A DNA stretch of 64,000 nucleotides from Temnothorax longispinosus (lineage: Eukaryota > Arthropoda > Insecta > Hymenoptera > Formicidae). This document shows, one piece after another, positions 41,720 to 53,100 of this stretch; position 1 is the stretch's first letter; each line of letters opens with the position of its first letter. The notes below the pieces were generated by a model. The model was given only the letters and a program-made list of their open reading frames with translations. It made no database searches and was not told the DNA's origin. The stretch spans positions 8,874,122 to 8,938,121 of the forward strand of contig NC_092368.1 in NCBI RefSeq assembly GCF_030848805.1. Direction: 5' to 3'. The translations under genes were made by a program, and so were the position numbers.

Positions 41720-43425
41720 CTATCGGATTAATCGTGATCCGGGGTCCTTTACGCTAAATAGCCAAACCAATGATTTATGGTCTGTCACTATGGTAAATTT
41801 TGTTCCATAAACGTATGGTCGGAAGTGTTTCACCGCCCATACTATCGCTAGTAATTCTTTCTCGGTAGTATTATAATTTTGCTCGGCTTTAGATAGTACT
41901 CTGCTCGCATACGCCACGGGTTGATCTTGACCGATCTTTCCCTGTGACAGTATGGCTCCTATTGCGTAATCTGACGCGTCGGTCGTTACTACAAATTCTT
42001 GGGAGAAGTCCGGGTATTTTAATACCGGTGCTGTAGTTAGTTTTTCTTTAAGTATTTCAAATGCGTTTTGTTGTTCTGCGTTCCACTCGAATTTGATATC
42101 TTTTCTGGTCATTTTTGTGAGTGGCTTGGAGATTGCTGAAAAATCTTTAATAAATCTTCGATAATATTCGGCTAATCTTACGAAAGCCTGGATGTCTTTT
42201 ACTTTTGTTGGTCTCGGGAAGCTTTTTACTGTTTTTAATTTTGAAGGGTCTGGCGAGATTCCGTTTTCTGTTATTACATGTCCGAGATACGTCACTTCTT
42301 TCCAAAGAAATTCGCATTTATCGGGTTGTAATTTCAAATTATAGTTTCTCAGTCTTTTCAGCACTTCAATTAATCTCTTATTGTGCTCTTGTAAACTTGC
42401 TCCGTATACTATTATATCGTCTAGATGGACTAAGCATTGTAATCCTACTAGTCCTGCTAAAACGACTATTATTGCTCGTTGAAATGTCGCTGGGGCATTT
42501 TTCAGTTCAAAAGGCATTCGATTATACTCGTAATGTCCGTATTGTGTCGAGAACGCTGTTTTTTCTTTATCTTCTTTTTCCATCGGGATTTGATGATATC
42601 CCGAGGCGAGGTCTAGCGTGGTAAAATATTTTGCTTTTCCCAGTTGGTCTAGGATATCGGTTATGTTTGGCAATGGGAAGGAATCTCCCTCCGTTAGGTC
42701 GTTCACAAACCGAAAATCTATTACCACTTTCAGTTTTAATTTTCCTGATGCGTCTCTTTTCTTTGGTACTACTAGCAACGGCGCATTCCACGGGCTCGTG
42801 CTAGATCTAATAATTCCGTTTTTTAACATCTCTTTCACTTGTCTATTCACTTCTTCCTTGTGCTTTTCTGGCAAACGGTACGGTCGGACGTTGACCGGTA
42901 CGCTGCCCGCTTTCGTGGTAATCTTATGCGCGACGATATCAGTGCATGTCAGTGGTTCTCCTTCCACATGCAATACATCGCTGTAATCTCTGCAAATTTC
43001 CATAATGGTGTTTTTTTCATCTTCGTTTAAGTGTTGTGTGCGTATCAATTTTTCGACTTTTTCGCTACGCGGCATTGTTTCTTCTGCTTTTTTTACTTGG
43101 TTTATTTCTATCTCTTTTGCCTCTTCTTGCTCTAACTCCTCTAATGTTACTTGCGGCATTAGCATTTCGACTGTCTTCTCCGTCGTATTCAGTATGCTTG
43201 CCGGACATAGAAAGTTTTCTGGCATCACTAGGCAATTTCCTATGAACACTCCTGGCATTGTCTCTTCTGCCTGTATTATTCCTAGTGAATTTTTATCGGT
43301 TGCGACTTGTACTATTGTCTCGCTTCGCGGTTTCAAAACCATTTTCTTATACGGGTATAATTTTAATGTGCTATTCCCTATGCGTATTGAGCTCGACTCG
43401 TAACTATATGACGCTCGATGTTTCT
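41720..43425 (-). pseudogene. Gypsy reverse transcriptase and RNase H remnant
   Basis: An open frame of 540 codons from about 43342, with an upstream portion reachable by a one-base shift near 43425. RT motifs: KLKVVIDFRFVND, FTTLDLASGYHQIPM, TAFSTQYGHYEYNRMPF, NAPATFQ and HLDDIIVY. The catalytic box reads LVHLDDIIVY at about 42410-42435, with histidine where Gypsy elements usually have tyrosine; both Asp residues are kept. RNase H: FVVTTDASDYAIGAILSQG and TEKELLAIVWAVKHF. The last codon before the stop at about 41718 would lead directly into RLKLEEYDY in the integrase segment. Confidence 0.92.
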
Positions 43426-45542
43426 TTATAAATCTACGCCTAGTATTCCGTCGTATTCAATCGGAAAATCATCCTTGACGACATATGTCGTGTGCTTGAT
43501 CTTTCTATCTTTTAAGTCAATAGTTGCTGTAAATTTTCCAATCGTATGGGCTTTATGACCTGTTACTTCTGTAAGGGCCATTTTATCCTCTTCTATCATT
43601 GTTTCGCCTTTCAAATGTTTTACTTTTATTATTGATACGGCCGCTCCGGTATCAAACAGTAAATTTATTTTTTCGCACTTTGCTTCTCGCATGGGCAGAG
43701 TGATTAAGTCCAGCCCTGCATGCTTTCGCGGCTTGTTCGTCATGTGTGACACCTGATACTCTAACGCCGGTCGGCGCTGCTTTGTGTCCTCTTTGTCTTC
43801 CTCATCGCTATTCGCGGCTGAATTACTGTCTTTTTTCCTCGTGCCATTCGTTTTTGGGTGAAAATTTTTATTTTGTCCTCTTGGATTATTAGGTTTGTTG
43901 TGATTCGTCTTTTCTTTATTTGGTCGACCATTTAACAGCCAACATTCTTCGCGCATGTGTCCTGCCTTCTTGCAATAATTGCAGACTTTATCTATCGCGT
44001 TTACGCGGGGTGTCCTATCGGGTTTCGGTAAGGAGAAACGGTTCGCATATCTATTGGTACGACATTCCCTTCCGAGGTGCCCGTATTTTCCGCATTTTTG
44101 GCATTGTAATATCGATCGGTTATCGCGCGGTTGCGGCGAGTACGCATAATTATTTTTGGGACGCGGCGGAATTCCACTCGGCCCGTTTACTTTTTCTTCG
44201 GCGCTCGCTCCGGCAATCGCTTCTTGCAATGTTGCGAAATGCTGAGCTCGGACAAGTAACTTGATCTCATCTCTCAATCCTAATTGGAAATTCTGTAATG
44301 CCTGTTGTTGAATCGTTTCTAATATAGTTCGCTTGCTTTCTATGGTGTGATTTCTTCCCTCTATCATGGAGTCGTATAGCTCCATCGCTAGCTTATCGGC
44401 TCTTAATCCGAATGCTCTTGCATTTTCTCCGAGTTTTTGCTTGAGTGTATTAAACTCTAGTTGTAAGTGTGTTGTGCTTTTGCGGCTCAAATAGCAAACT
44501 TCTAATTCCTTCTTTAGTTGTGCGAAATCTCTTATCTCTCGCGTTTAAAAGTTTATCATTGCTCTTCCTTTTAGCTTTGTGCATAGCACTGCTTCTAATA
44601 GCGTTCCTTCTTCCATAGGATTTATGTTTTTTATTGCATATGACGCGGCGCTTAAGAATTCTTGTAATTTACTCGAGGCTCCGTCGAACTCGGGTATCAT
44701 GTCTCGTGCCCCTTTTAAACGTAGGTATCCGATTGCGCGCTCCGCTTGGTTCCGAATATCGTATGACGTTCTTCCGTACGTCACTACGAACGGGAGGTTA
44801 CTTGGCTCACGTCTCGCGTGAAATTCGCGGCGTTCAGGATTCGCCGTTTCTAGTTGATTTACGCGATCTTGTAAGTTGCGGATTCCGTTTAATATCTCGT
44901 CGAGAATGGAATCTCTATCGTCCCGCGGCGGTCCAGCCCGTGCGGGTATCCGGTTACGGTGATTCGCCGGGGTGCCTCTTTGTGATAGCACTCGATTAAG
45001 ACGGTTTATTTCTTCGTCTATTTTCTCTGGGATTATCGGCGCGTTGTCATTTACGTTATTCGCGTCGCGGTTGCTATTTGTTGCTTCCGCCATCTCGATT
45101 ACGTTCACGTGTCTCGGGGCAGAATAATACTCTTGCGGGTCAAATACGCTGTTATCATACGAGGTCAATGAGAACTCTCGTCTGTGTGTTCGCCTACTGG
45201 TCGTACTGTCCGCGTCTTCGGATTGTGCGTGCGCGTGTGAGGGGTGGAGTCTATTTTCGTCGGGGCAGTTATTTTGTCCTACTACTCTCGCGTCTAAAAT
45301 TATAACGGAATCGTCGAATTGGGATTCGCGTTCGATTACGCTGTTCGGGTGTAATTCCGGTTCTGATTCGTTTTCGCTTGAGTAGTACGCGTCTTTCTAC
45401 GCACGGTTTCGCGATTATCGCTTACGACTTCTTCGGTCGTTTGCACGGGGCTTAACGGTCTATTTCTACGCGCTCGTCGTGACGTCTCGCTATGGAGCCA
45501 CGATTGGTTTAGTTCCGCAGGTGGATTTTCGTTTTCTGACAT
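43426..45542 (-). pseudogene. Gypsy Gag and protease remnant
   Basis: The first ATG at 45542 opens an acidic, proline-containing N-terminus (MSENENPPAELNQSW), shifted near 45390 into the frame of the 45168 segment. That segment ends at TAA (44545); the same frame then continues as TREIRDFAQLKKELEVCYLS to 43426. Two CCHC knuckles, CQKCGKYGHLGREC and CNYCKKAGHMREEC, bind RNA. A retroviral-type aspartic protease motif LLFDTGAAVSIIK is near 43640. Separate knuckles and a protease fused behind Gag are usual for this group. Broken by at least one frameshift and one stop. Confidence 0.88.
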
Positions 45543-45827
45543 CTACGGTGATTGCGCTGTACATAATTTGCTTAGTCGACTTACATTACGGTCGCTAGTC
45601 GCATGTTGCTGGTCGGTGCTTGTGCCGCCTTATCTGTCGGTGAGCCTCCGTTGAGGTAGGTCGGTGCCTTCTCGGGTTACGCTGCTCGCTTGTCCCTCGT
45701 TGGCCGCTACCGTGTTGTCCGTTGCTTTTGAATCTGGCTGCCGTGTCTCCGTTGAGGATGTTGCACTGCCTCACTGATTCACTTATTTTTCTGTTTCAGC
45801 TGCCGTTCCCGTCTTCCTGCCACTGGA

Positions 45828-45847
45828 TCCCTTACGCTGCCACCATT
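45828..45847 (-). promoter_or_regulatory. Putative Gypsy primer-binding site
   Basis: On the minus strand the bases just inside the 5' LTR read AATGGTGGCAGCGTAAGG; a TGG start two to three bases after the LTR is normal for a primer-binding site. I cannot assign the tRNA with confidence. Confidence 0.4.
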
Positions 45848-46225
45848 TGTTGTGCCCCCTTTTTACGGCGGGACACCTGGGATCGTTTTATCCACGGAGG
45901 AGGCGGGATCGATTAACAACACTTTTCAATAAACGATAACTTTAATTAATCCACTCTGAGTTACAATGATTATTCGCGTTAAACGCCCGTCGCTTCGAGA
46001 CTCCAATTGCCCTCTCGTATCCTGTTGTCGCTTCCTTTTGAATCCTCGTCCTGTCCTTCGATATCGCTGAGTTGCTCGATCATATGTGGGCCGATTGCGC
46101 AACTCATCTCTTGCTGATTCGGCGTTGCGTAATTCTTTCGGGCTTTCGCGGTCGCGTTCCCTATTATTATTCTCTTTGTCTTTCTTAATTTATATTTTAT
46201 TATTATATTAATTGGGGCCGCAACA
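45848..46225 (-). repeat. Gypsy 5' LTR
   Basis: 378 bp, partner of 37255-37631. Small differences include one extra base, and changes in the T-rich tract (TTCTCTTT against TTTTTTTT). Confidence 0.93.
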
Positions 46226-46329
46226 CTCTGCTACCTTTCTGTCTTTTTGCCTTCGTCTCCTTCTCTTGCCCCGCGGCGGCCGATCCACACCTCTCAGCTC
46301 ACACCGCTTGGCGCTCCGCTCGATCATTT

Positions 46330-46460
46330 AATCGATCAAAGCCAGCTCGCTACTACCCTCACTTCTCACATCCGCTGTCCGTCGGTATATCACCTCACTC
46401 GCATGCCGACTCGATCGATCTTACGATAGATTTTCTACTTTCTTGCTCTCTTTTGCTCGA
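46330..46460. repeat. Direct repeat flanking the Gypsy element, right copy
   Basis: TTTAATCGATCAAAGCCAGC, TCGCTACTACCCTCACTTCT and CACATCCGCTGTC match the left flank at 37097-37150; the partner is in the same orientation. Confidence 0.7.
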
Positions 46461-47430
46461 GAGAGAGAGAACAAGAACGTGCGAGTAAGAGGAAAAGAAA
46501 ACGAAAGGAGAACGGAAGCGAGAGAGAGGCCGCGAGCGCGCCGTGTGACGTCACGCGAAACCCTTCACTGCGGACCGACGCGGCCGTTGCACGCGGACCC
46601 CCTTCTCGCGGCGCCCGAAAACGCGAACGCGGTTTCCCCTCTCCCCGCGGACCTTTCTACGCGGATGCGCCCTCCCCGCGGATCCTTCTACGCGCCTGCA
46701 GCACCCGTACATCGGCGCTATTTGCAAAATTTGCAGTTTTGCACATGTCATTGCATAAATATAAAAAATGCTTAAACATCTCTTGCTGGGTAAATGATGG
46801 ATCTGTATCTTGGCGAGTGGATCATGTATAATGCGCTACATGATAAATAAATGTATATAATATGGTAAAAAATTTAAATTATTTTTTCTTTTCGTTTACC
46901 GTTCCTTCTATTCCATGTCATTAGAATTACGCTGCGATATTGTTCTCAAGTTTATTTAAATAAATTAATAAAAACTATTCAAAAAATAAAATACTGTTGA
47001 GAGAAAGAACATGAATACGAGCTACGAAGAGGAATGGAGAGAGACCGCGCGCGAGGGAGAGATAACGTGAACGGGGGCCAGGAGCGAGAGAGAACGCAAA
47101 CGAGAAGACGCGCGTGAGGGAAAGAGATAACGCGAACGGGGCCGGGAGCGAGAGAGACCGCGCGAACGGGGGAGAGAGAACACGAACGGGGGACGGGAGC
47201 GCGAGAGAACATCAACGAGAGGGAACCCCTCTCCGGGGACCCCCCTCCCCCGCGGCGCGCCGAAAACGCGAACGCGGTCCCCCTCACGGCCCTCACCCCG
47301 CGGCGCCCGAAAACGCAAACGCGGTTCCCTCCTCCCCCTCTCCCCGCGGCGCCCAAAAACGCAAACGTGGTTCCCTTTCACCCCCCCTCACCCCGCTGTA
47401 CCCTCCGCGCCGCGGACCTTTCCTCACCCC
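46460..47430. repeat. GC-rich and GA-rich minisatellite region
   Basis: Purine-strand GAGAGAGAACGCGAACGGGG-type sequence (46460-46530 and 46990-47220) alternates with GCGGCGCCCGAAAACGCGAA-type units at about 46608, 47253, 47300 and 47344. The middle (46740-46990) is AT-rich. Long open frames here, on either strand, follow from the repeat composition and are not called as genes. Confidence 0.6.
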
Positions 47431-47499
47431 CCGTTGGAGCACTTGGGGTAAAACCGGCCATTCTACCCTACTGTTCTATCTGCTAAAAAATAGTTCAAA

Positions 47500-48894
47500 A
47501 TTAGTTCAAAAAAAAAATCTCTGGTGCGCGAATTTATTGAAAATTACAAGGGTGGGCCGATGTCATCGCTGAGCGAATATGCCAGCAGCATCGATCAATT
47601 AACTGAATTTTTTTTAAAAAACAATTTGGTGACTCCCTCTGCTACTGCAGAAACCTAGCAAGGTTTATGGGTTATTGCACCGAGTGCAAAGCTAAAATAA
47701 CCGGTCGGTTGCAGAATGCGCCAACAAGAGACATTGACGTGATATATTCATGTCGGATAGAAAACATTTGATTTTATCTTTACACAGACAGAAAAAAGAG
47801 ACAATTGAGAGGCAAACGCCGTGAAAAAGTGGCCAATCAAATGATAGAGCAACGAAAAGATGCAGTCATTTTCCAGCGAAACGAGGCAAAGCATTCTATT
47901 CACAGCATTGGTTTACTAAAAATTTCATTGCATGTATTGATCACCAGAACAGCAACAAATCTATACTGCTCGGTGCAAAAAAAATCCAAGTGCTATTCTA
48001 ACGATTGATGCAACGGGAAGTATAGCGAAACGAGCAACGAAGCAAGATCCACACGTGTTCCTATATCAATGCATAGTGGTAACCAAAGAAGGTAGTGTAC
48101 CAGTTTTTTAGATGGTATCTGCTGATCCAAGATTGTTTTTGATTGCGCATTTCTTACGATTTATTCTGTCCAAAGGTGTGCCCCGATCCCCCACAGTCAT
48201 ATGTGACTTTGGACGTGCTTTGATAAATGCCGTTGCCGAAGTATTTGGCAGATGTAACAATATGCGAGACTATTTACAAAAATGCTACGATGCTGTTGTA
48301 CAAGGTTTTCGCGTGATATCAGTGTCATATGTAAGGCTTGATGTCAGTCATTTTATTTTCATGGTGTCCCGGTGGAAATGCTTTGACCGAAAAGTAAGCG
48401 CAGCACGAAAATTCTATATACGGTGTATTTCCCAAGCATATCAAATGCAAGATTTCGAGACGTTAACCTATTTTATTAAATCAATACTGGTCGTATCATT
48501 TAAGTGAATCAATCGGCAACACGCGCGACGGAGTGCCAATATCAGCTGAAATACGTATCCAAGCTCTCAATAAGACAATTCAAGGAGTTCTTTTCAAGGA
48601 CATTGAGGATAATGTCAAAGAATCTAATGAGGACAAGGTCAGCGAGAGTAGTGATGCAGAAGACGACATTGATACCGACTGGCAGATGTGGGCAAACACA
48701 TTATACTGAAATGCGGAAAATATCAGCAGAAAATCGAGAAACGGAAGCGTAATTAACGCATATTTCAATTCCGACTTTGCTAATTGTTTGAAAAAAAAAA
48801 AAAACAGTTAATTCCGTATCTGCCCCTTTGGACCGGCATTATGCGATGTCATTTCGAAGAAAGTTTAAAAATAGCAACGTCCTTGTCGGTAGGA
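47500..48894 (+). pseudogene. MULE-like transposase/protease-like gene, 5' part
   Basis: Three frames together read: ARE.IENYKGGPMSSLSEYA and SSIDQLTEFF (47525-47610), YCTECKAKITGRLQNAPTRD (zinc-binding-like), a basic LRGKRREKVANQMIEQRKDA (47805), then ILTIDATGSIAKRATKQDPH and VFLYQCIVVTKEGSVPVF (48000-48110), followed by VICDFGRALINAVAEVF (48200). The DATG and CDFGRALINAV blocks look like the first two catalytic-Asp motifs of MULE-type DDE transposases. Continuation to WKCFDRKVSAARKFYIRCI and QAYQMQDFETLTYF is open to 48507. Frameshifts between blocks show decay. The gene is cut by the Penelope-like element at 48895 and continues at 53748. I recall similar multi-copy proteins in ant genomes. 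Confidence 0.5.
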
Positions 48895-48903
48895 TCAGAG
48901 TTT

Positions 48904-49520
48904 AACGGCTAAATAATCAAAAACGGTCAAATTTCGAGTGAATAAAGGATGTTGAAAATAAATTTAATAACTTCAATAAAAATATACAATTATGTTAACG
49001 TTTTGAGCATTTCTTGGCCTTCTTCAGAACCATAAATAACGATGACTAATATATTAAATCATCTCGTATCAATTTACAATAAAAGAATTGGAGTAGATCT
49101 GACGCATCAATTTACAATAAAAGAATCGGAGTAGATATCACCCATGAAATATGGACAGATAGTCAAAGTGAAGTCGGAGAGTACATCGTGGAATATTCGT
49201 CAAAGTTACATACAATATCGGCCGTATTCTTCATTGCATGACCCATGTGTGTCCATGGAAACCAAGTAATCAATACTTGTATTGAAAAGCCTTCTCTGTC
49301 GCAGACCAACTTAGTGGCAACTATATAGAAAATTTTTTTTGAAAATCCCGTAAGAACAAAATAAAATTTCTTTACTGAATTTAGACTAATAGAGGACTCA
49401 CATAAGCGGTCAATACAACAAAAACGAGGATGAATTCTCTCCATTATTTTACGAAAGCGTGTGATTACCGCGAAGAATTACAGCTGACTGATTGTGAGAA
49501 AGTATTCACATCGCAAGGGC
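48904..49520. repeat. Penelope left terminal arm
   Basis: Inverted copy of the right arm. It contains CGTTTTGAGCATTTCTTGGC and CTTCTTCAG (minus strand CTGAAGAAGGCCAAGAAATG), the hammerhead-like stretch. There is a short internal duplication of ATCAATTTACAATAAAAGAA (about 49069 and 49108). Confidence 0.8.
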
Positions 49521-49719
49521 ATAGTAACCAATAGTCATTATTGTTAACAGACATTTAAGATAACAAATTCAAAATATCAAAATAGACATTGTCCAATAAT
49601 TCTGTGTCCTTGTTTAAATTTATACCATTTGGCTGCTCTTTAATATAAATCATTTCCGCGATCAATCTTTTTTGGTAATTATGCTTAATTTCTAAAATGC
49701 GTGTATTATTCCAATCGAA

Positions 49720-50229
49720 TTAATGATTGAATTTTGCAATATGTTCTGAGACAACCGAATGTTTGGACTCATCCAGTTTAATATTGTTTTCATATTCTTT
49801 CAATCTGGTATGCAATTGCCTCTTAGTTTGACCGACATAAGAGGCATCACAATCCTTACAACAAAATTTGTATATCACATCGCTGTTAGAAAAATAAGAA
49901 TTTCCATCCTTCTGGACCTTAATGATGCTACTAAGTTTATTAAGAATACGATATTCCACAGGATTTTCTGATTTATTCACAGCTGAAGCAATGATTTCCG
50001 AAGTAGATTTTAAATATGGCTTAACAATAAAACTCTTTTTTTGTTGGGAACATTCAGAATAATTACAAGTGTTATTGTTATTCTTTAAAGACTGAAGTTT
50101 CCTCAATCTTTTATTAATATGTAAGAATATTAAATCAATAGAATACCCATTTTTAAGTAATACGTTAATAACAAAAATTAAATTTTTATTGTAAAAGCTA
50201 GGGTGTGTCAACATGATTGCTCTGCCCAA
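49720..50229 (-). pseudogene. Penelope GIY-YIG endonuclease domain
   Basis: The 169-codon frame contains VIYKFCCKDCDASYVGQTKR followed by QLHTRLKEYENN. The YVGQTKR-type GIY-YIG motif preceded by a CxxC zinc knuckle (FCCKDC) is the endonuclease arrangement of Penelope-like elements, which follows the RT. The C-terminal residues HSVVSEHIAKFNH include the conserved H..FN. This frame is the best preserved part of the element. Confidence 0.85.
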
Positions 50230-50318
50230 CAGACTATAGATTGTTCCTCTATTTTATGTTGAATAGGATGACTCGAAAAAAAAGACAATAGTCTACCCGA
50301 GAAAGCTTTGTTATAAAA

Positions 50319-51396
50319 TCAATCTGTTAGAATCATGTTGTTTCTAACAATCAGCATCAGATCCAGAAAGCTAAGGCAACCATTTTTCTCGTATTCAACT
50401 GTAAATTTGAGTCTGTCGTGGTAATTATTAAAGTGATATACAACATCTTGAACGCTATCCTTTAGAACTGTCATAACAATATCAACATAGCGCCTGTAAA
50501 ACGATAGACGGATATTCAATGTGCCCAAAATCCTTTCCTCCAAGTCTTCCATAACAATGTCGGCCACAGTCGGAGATAAAGGGGAGCTCATTGGAGATCC
50601 AAAAGTTTGTTTGTAGATGACATTGTTAAACGTGAAAAAGGTGGAAGCCAAAAGACTGCAGCAATAAACTTAAATTGAGATAACTTTGTTTTAGATTTAA
50701 TAAACTTCCACCTCTTTCTTAAGCCCTCCACGACCAATTCAGATGGAACGTTCGTGAACAACGATACCGCATCCAACGAAATCAAAATCTCAAAATCTTG
50801 CAATTTTATTTTCAAGAGGTCGGTGCACAAATCAAAACTATTGTTAACGTGGCTCTTTGGTTTCGGTAAACTATCTGCTAAAATTTTCTGTAAAAAATGA
50901 TGCTAGATTATATAGAGCCGTATTAACTGATGAGACTATTATTCTGAATGGAACGTTCTTTTTGTGAATATTTGGAAGACCATAAGCTTTTGGAAGTATA
51001 GAATCAGTAGAATGTAAGAAAAAATATTGATTCTTAGAGATATATTTTTTCTGTAGCCATTTTTTAATAAGATTATTTAATTCTCTCTCAATTTTGGCAG
51101 ACGGATTTCTTTCAACTACTTCATACGTGTCATTGTCACTAATTGTAAGTAACGTCTCGATTTTTTGAGTGTACTCATTTTTGTCTAGTGCTACAGTGAC
51201 ATTACCTTTGTCAGCTCTTGTAAAAAATCGCGACATTACGTATCCTAATTCGATAATTTATTGTATGTTTTTTATAGTTGCATTCTAAATCTTTAATGAA
51301 CTCATAAATGGGTTTTTTTTCTGTTAATAGAGAACGGTAAACTAAATTTATCTCCAAGCTGTAGCAAAAATAAAACTTCGGTTGGAATATCAACAT
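50319..51396 (-). pseudogene. Penelope reverse transcriptase remnant
   Basis: Three or four frames, in order on the minus strand: SRFFTRADKGNVTVALDKNE (51236), ILPKAYGLPNIHKKNVPFRI (the YGLPKIHK-type motif characteristic of Penelope RT), ILISLDAVSLFTNVPSELVV (50790; the first catalytic Asp), SPMSSPLSPTVADIVMEDLE, then SFYRRYVDIVMTV (50540), where the catalytic box reads YVDI in place of the expected YVDD or YADD. Stops and shifts at about 50870, 50650 and 51230 break it. Confidence 0.8.
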
Positions 51397-51429
51397 TTGA
51401 AAAATTCAAGAACCATTTATTCAGTCAGA

Positions 51430-51717
51430 ATCAGAATTTGAATGTGCAAATTTAATGTTATTAATTTTCTCCCTTCCATCTTCTGTGTTTTTACACGAAA
51501 ACTCTATGGGTTTGATTTTTTTGTAGAGATAAATTCTCTTGGATTCCAACAACCAATCAAGCTTCTTTTTATGTATAGTGTGATGTGCAATAATCTGTTG
51601 CCAAATATTTAAAGGTAAACAATCAAAAAGGAACTAGACAAAAGTTTTCTCTTAAGGTCATCCAAACATCTATGTAAATCAAATTACTCAATTTTTAAAC
51701 TTTCCGTTTTGAAAAAA
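51430..51717 (-). pseudogene. Penelope N-terminal region remnant
   Basis: Minus-strand fragments such as LDWLLESKRIYLYKKIKPIE and VKTQKMEGR appear in more than one frame. Position, upstream of the RT, suggests the N-terminal part of the Penelope protein. Confidence 0.4.
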
Positions 51718-51798
51718 TGCGATGTGAATACCTTCTCAGTCAGCTGTAATTTTTCGCGGTGATCACACGCTTTCGTAAGATGATGGAAGATGATGGAA

Positions 51799-51866
<68 letters not shown>

Positions 51867-51890
51867 CGTCAACACCCGCGAGGGCCATCG

Positions 51891-51924
<34 letters not shown>

Positions 51925-52344
51925 CTAGTCCGTGCCAGTTCTGAGCTGAGCGTTGAATGGCGGCCGAAGAGGACGACCACGACGGCTCGCGCCGCCACCT
52001 CGTTCTGTTGTATCGCTTATGTGAGTCCTCTTATTAGTCTAAATTTAGGGAAAAAATTTTACTTTGTTCTTACGGGGATTTTCATAACATTTTTCTATAT
52101 AGTTGCCACTAAGTTGGTCTGCGACAGAAAAGGTTTTTCAATACAATTATTGGTAAACATCCCGTTTAGGGGACCCATCTCCGATGGCCTTGACCTTGAC
52201 ATATGTTGTCAAGGTCACCCTCCTGAGTGACCTTCAGAAGGTTTTAGTCGGGGGTCGCTTTTTATTAAAAAAATATTAACAAAAAAAGTTTGGAAAATAT
52301 AGCAGCTATTTTGAGTATTGGAAGGCATAAACTAATATATATGT

Positions 52345-52912
52345 CGAAATAGTTCACGCATACACTTTTCACGCGAACCGAGGTTCACCCACACCCCCCC
52401 TGCTTTCGGAGGAGGTGCGGTAGCCCCGAAATAGTTCACGCATACACTTTTCACGCGAACTGAGGTTTACCCACACCCCCCCTGCTATCGGGGGAGGTGC
52501 GGTAACCCCGAAATAGTTTACGCATACACTTTTCACGCGAACCGAAGTTCACCCACACCCCCCCTGCTTCCGGGGGAGGTGCGGTAGCCCCGAAATAGTT
52601 CACGCATACACTTTTCACGCGAACCTAGGTTCACCCACACCCCCCTGCTTTCGGGGGAGGTGCGGTAGCCCCGAAATATCACGCATATACTTTTCACGCG
52701 AACCGAGGTTCACCCACACCCCCCCCTGCTTCCGGGGGAGGTGCGGTAGCCCCGAAATAGTTCACGCATACACTTTTCATGCGAACCTAGGTTCACCCAC
52801 ACCCCCTGCTTTCGGGGGAGGTGCGGTAGCCCCGAAATATCACGCATATACTTTTCACGCGAACCGAGGTTCACCCACACCCCCTTCCTGCTTTCGGGGG
52901 AGGTGCGGTAGT
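52345..52912. repeat. Seven-unit 80-82-bp GC-rich tandem array
   Basis: Units begin CGAAATAGTTCACGCATACA and include TTTTCACGCGAACCGAGGTT, CACCCACACCCCCCCTGCTT and GGGGGAGGTGCGGTAGCCC. Starts at 52345, 52427, 52509, 52591, 52672, 52753 and 52833. A single inverted partial unit lies at 53105-53157, so the array is closed as a foldback. Confidence 0.9.
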
Positions 52913-52914
52913 TA

Positions 52915-53100
52915 GTTTACGCATGGGTTAGTTGACGCGTTTTAAACAATTAAATACTGTTAAAGCGCGTCATCTAACCTACATAGGTTAGATGACGCGC
53001 TTTAAACAGTTAAATACTTTTAAAGAGCGTCATCTAACCTATGTAGATTAGATGACGCGATTTAAAAGTATTTAACTGTTTAAAGCGTGTCACTAATCTA
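52915..53100. repeat. Palindromic GTTAAATAC block
   Basis: TTTAAACAGTTAAATACTTT, GCGTCATCTAACCT and AGGTTAGATGACGC alternate in both orientations, giving nested hairpins between the tandem array and its inverted partial copy. Confidence 0.75.

Larger units (their letters stand above)
37255..46225 (-). mobile_element. Ty3/Gypsy errantivirus-type element with env, decayed
   Basis: LTRs at 37255-37631 and 45848-46225, with a CTCT duplication at 37251-37254 and 46226-46229. On the minus strand the order is 5' LTR, gag, protease, reverse transcriptase, RNase H, integrase, env, purine tract, 3' LTR. This order with an env gene is that of insect endogenous retroviruses (errantiviruses). Every coding region carries at least one stop or frameshift, so the copy is defective. 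The LTRs differ at roughly ten positions in 377. Total length 8971 bp. Confidence 0.93.

Noticed and set aside
42205..43403. Plus-strand open frames opposite the Gypsy RT
   Set aside because: Antisense shadows of the reverse-transcriptase coding region.
46443..47572. Open frames of 110-152 codons in the GC/GA-rich minisatellite
   Set aside because: Open on both strands because of repeat composition (Arg/Glu-rich on one strand, Ser/Leu/Pro-rich on the other).
52345..52912. CRISPR-like regular array
   Set aside because: The whole 80-82-bp unit is conserved with no variable spacers, and the host is a eukaryotic foldback transposon; it is a tandem satellite.
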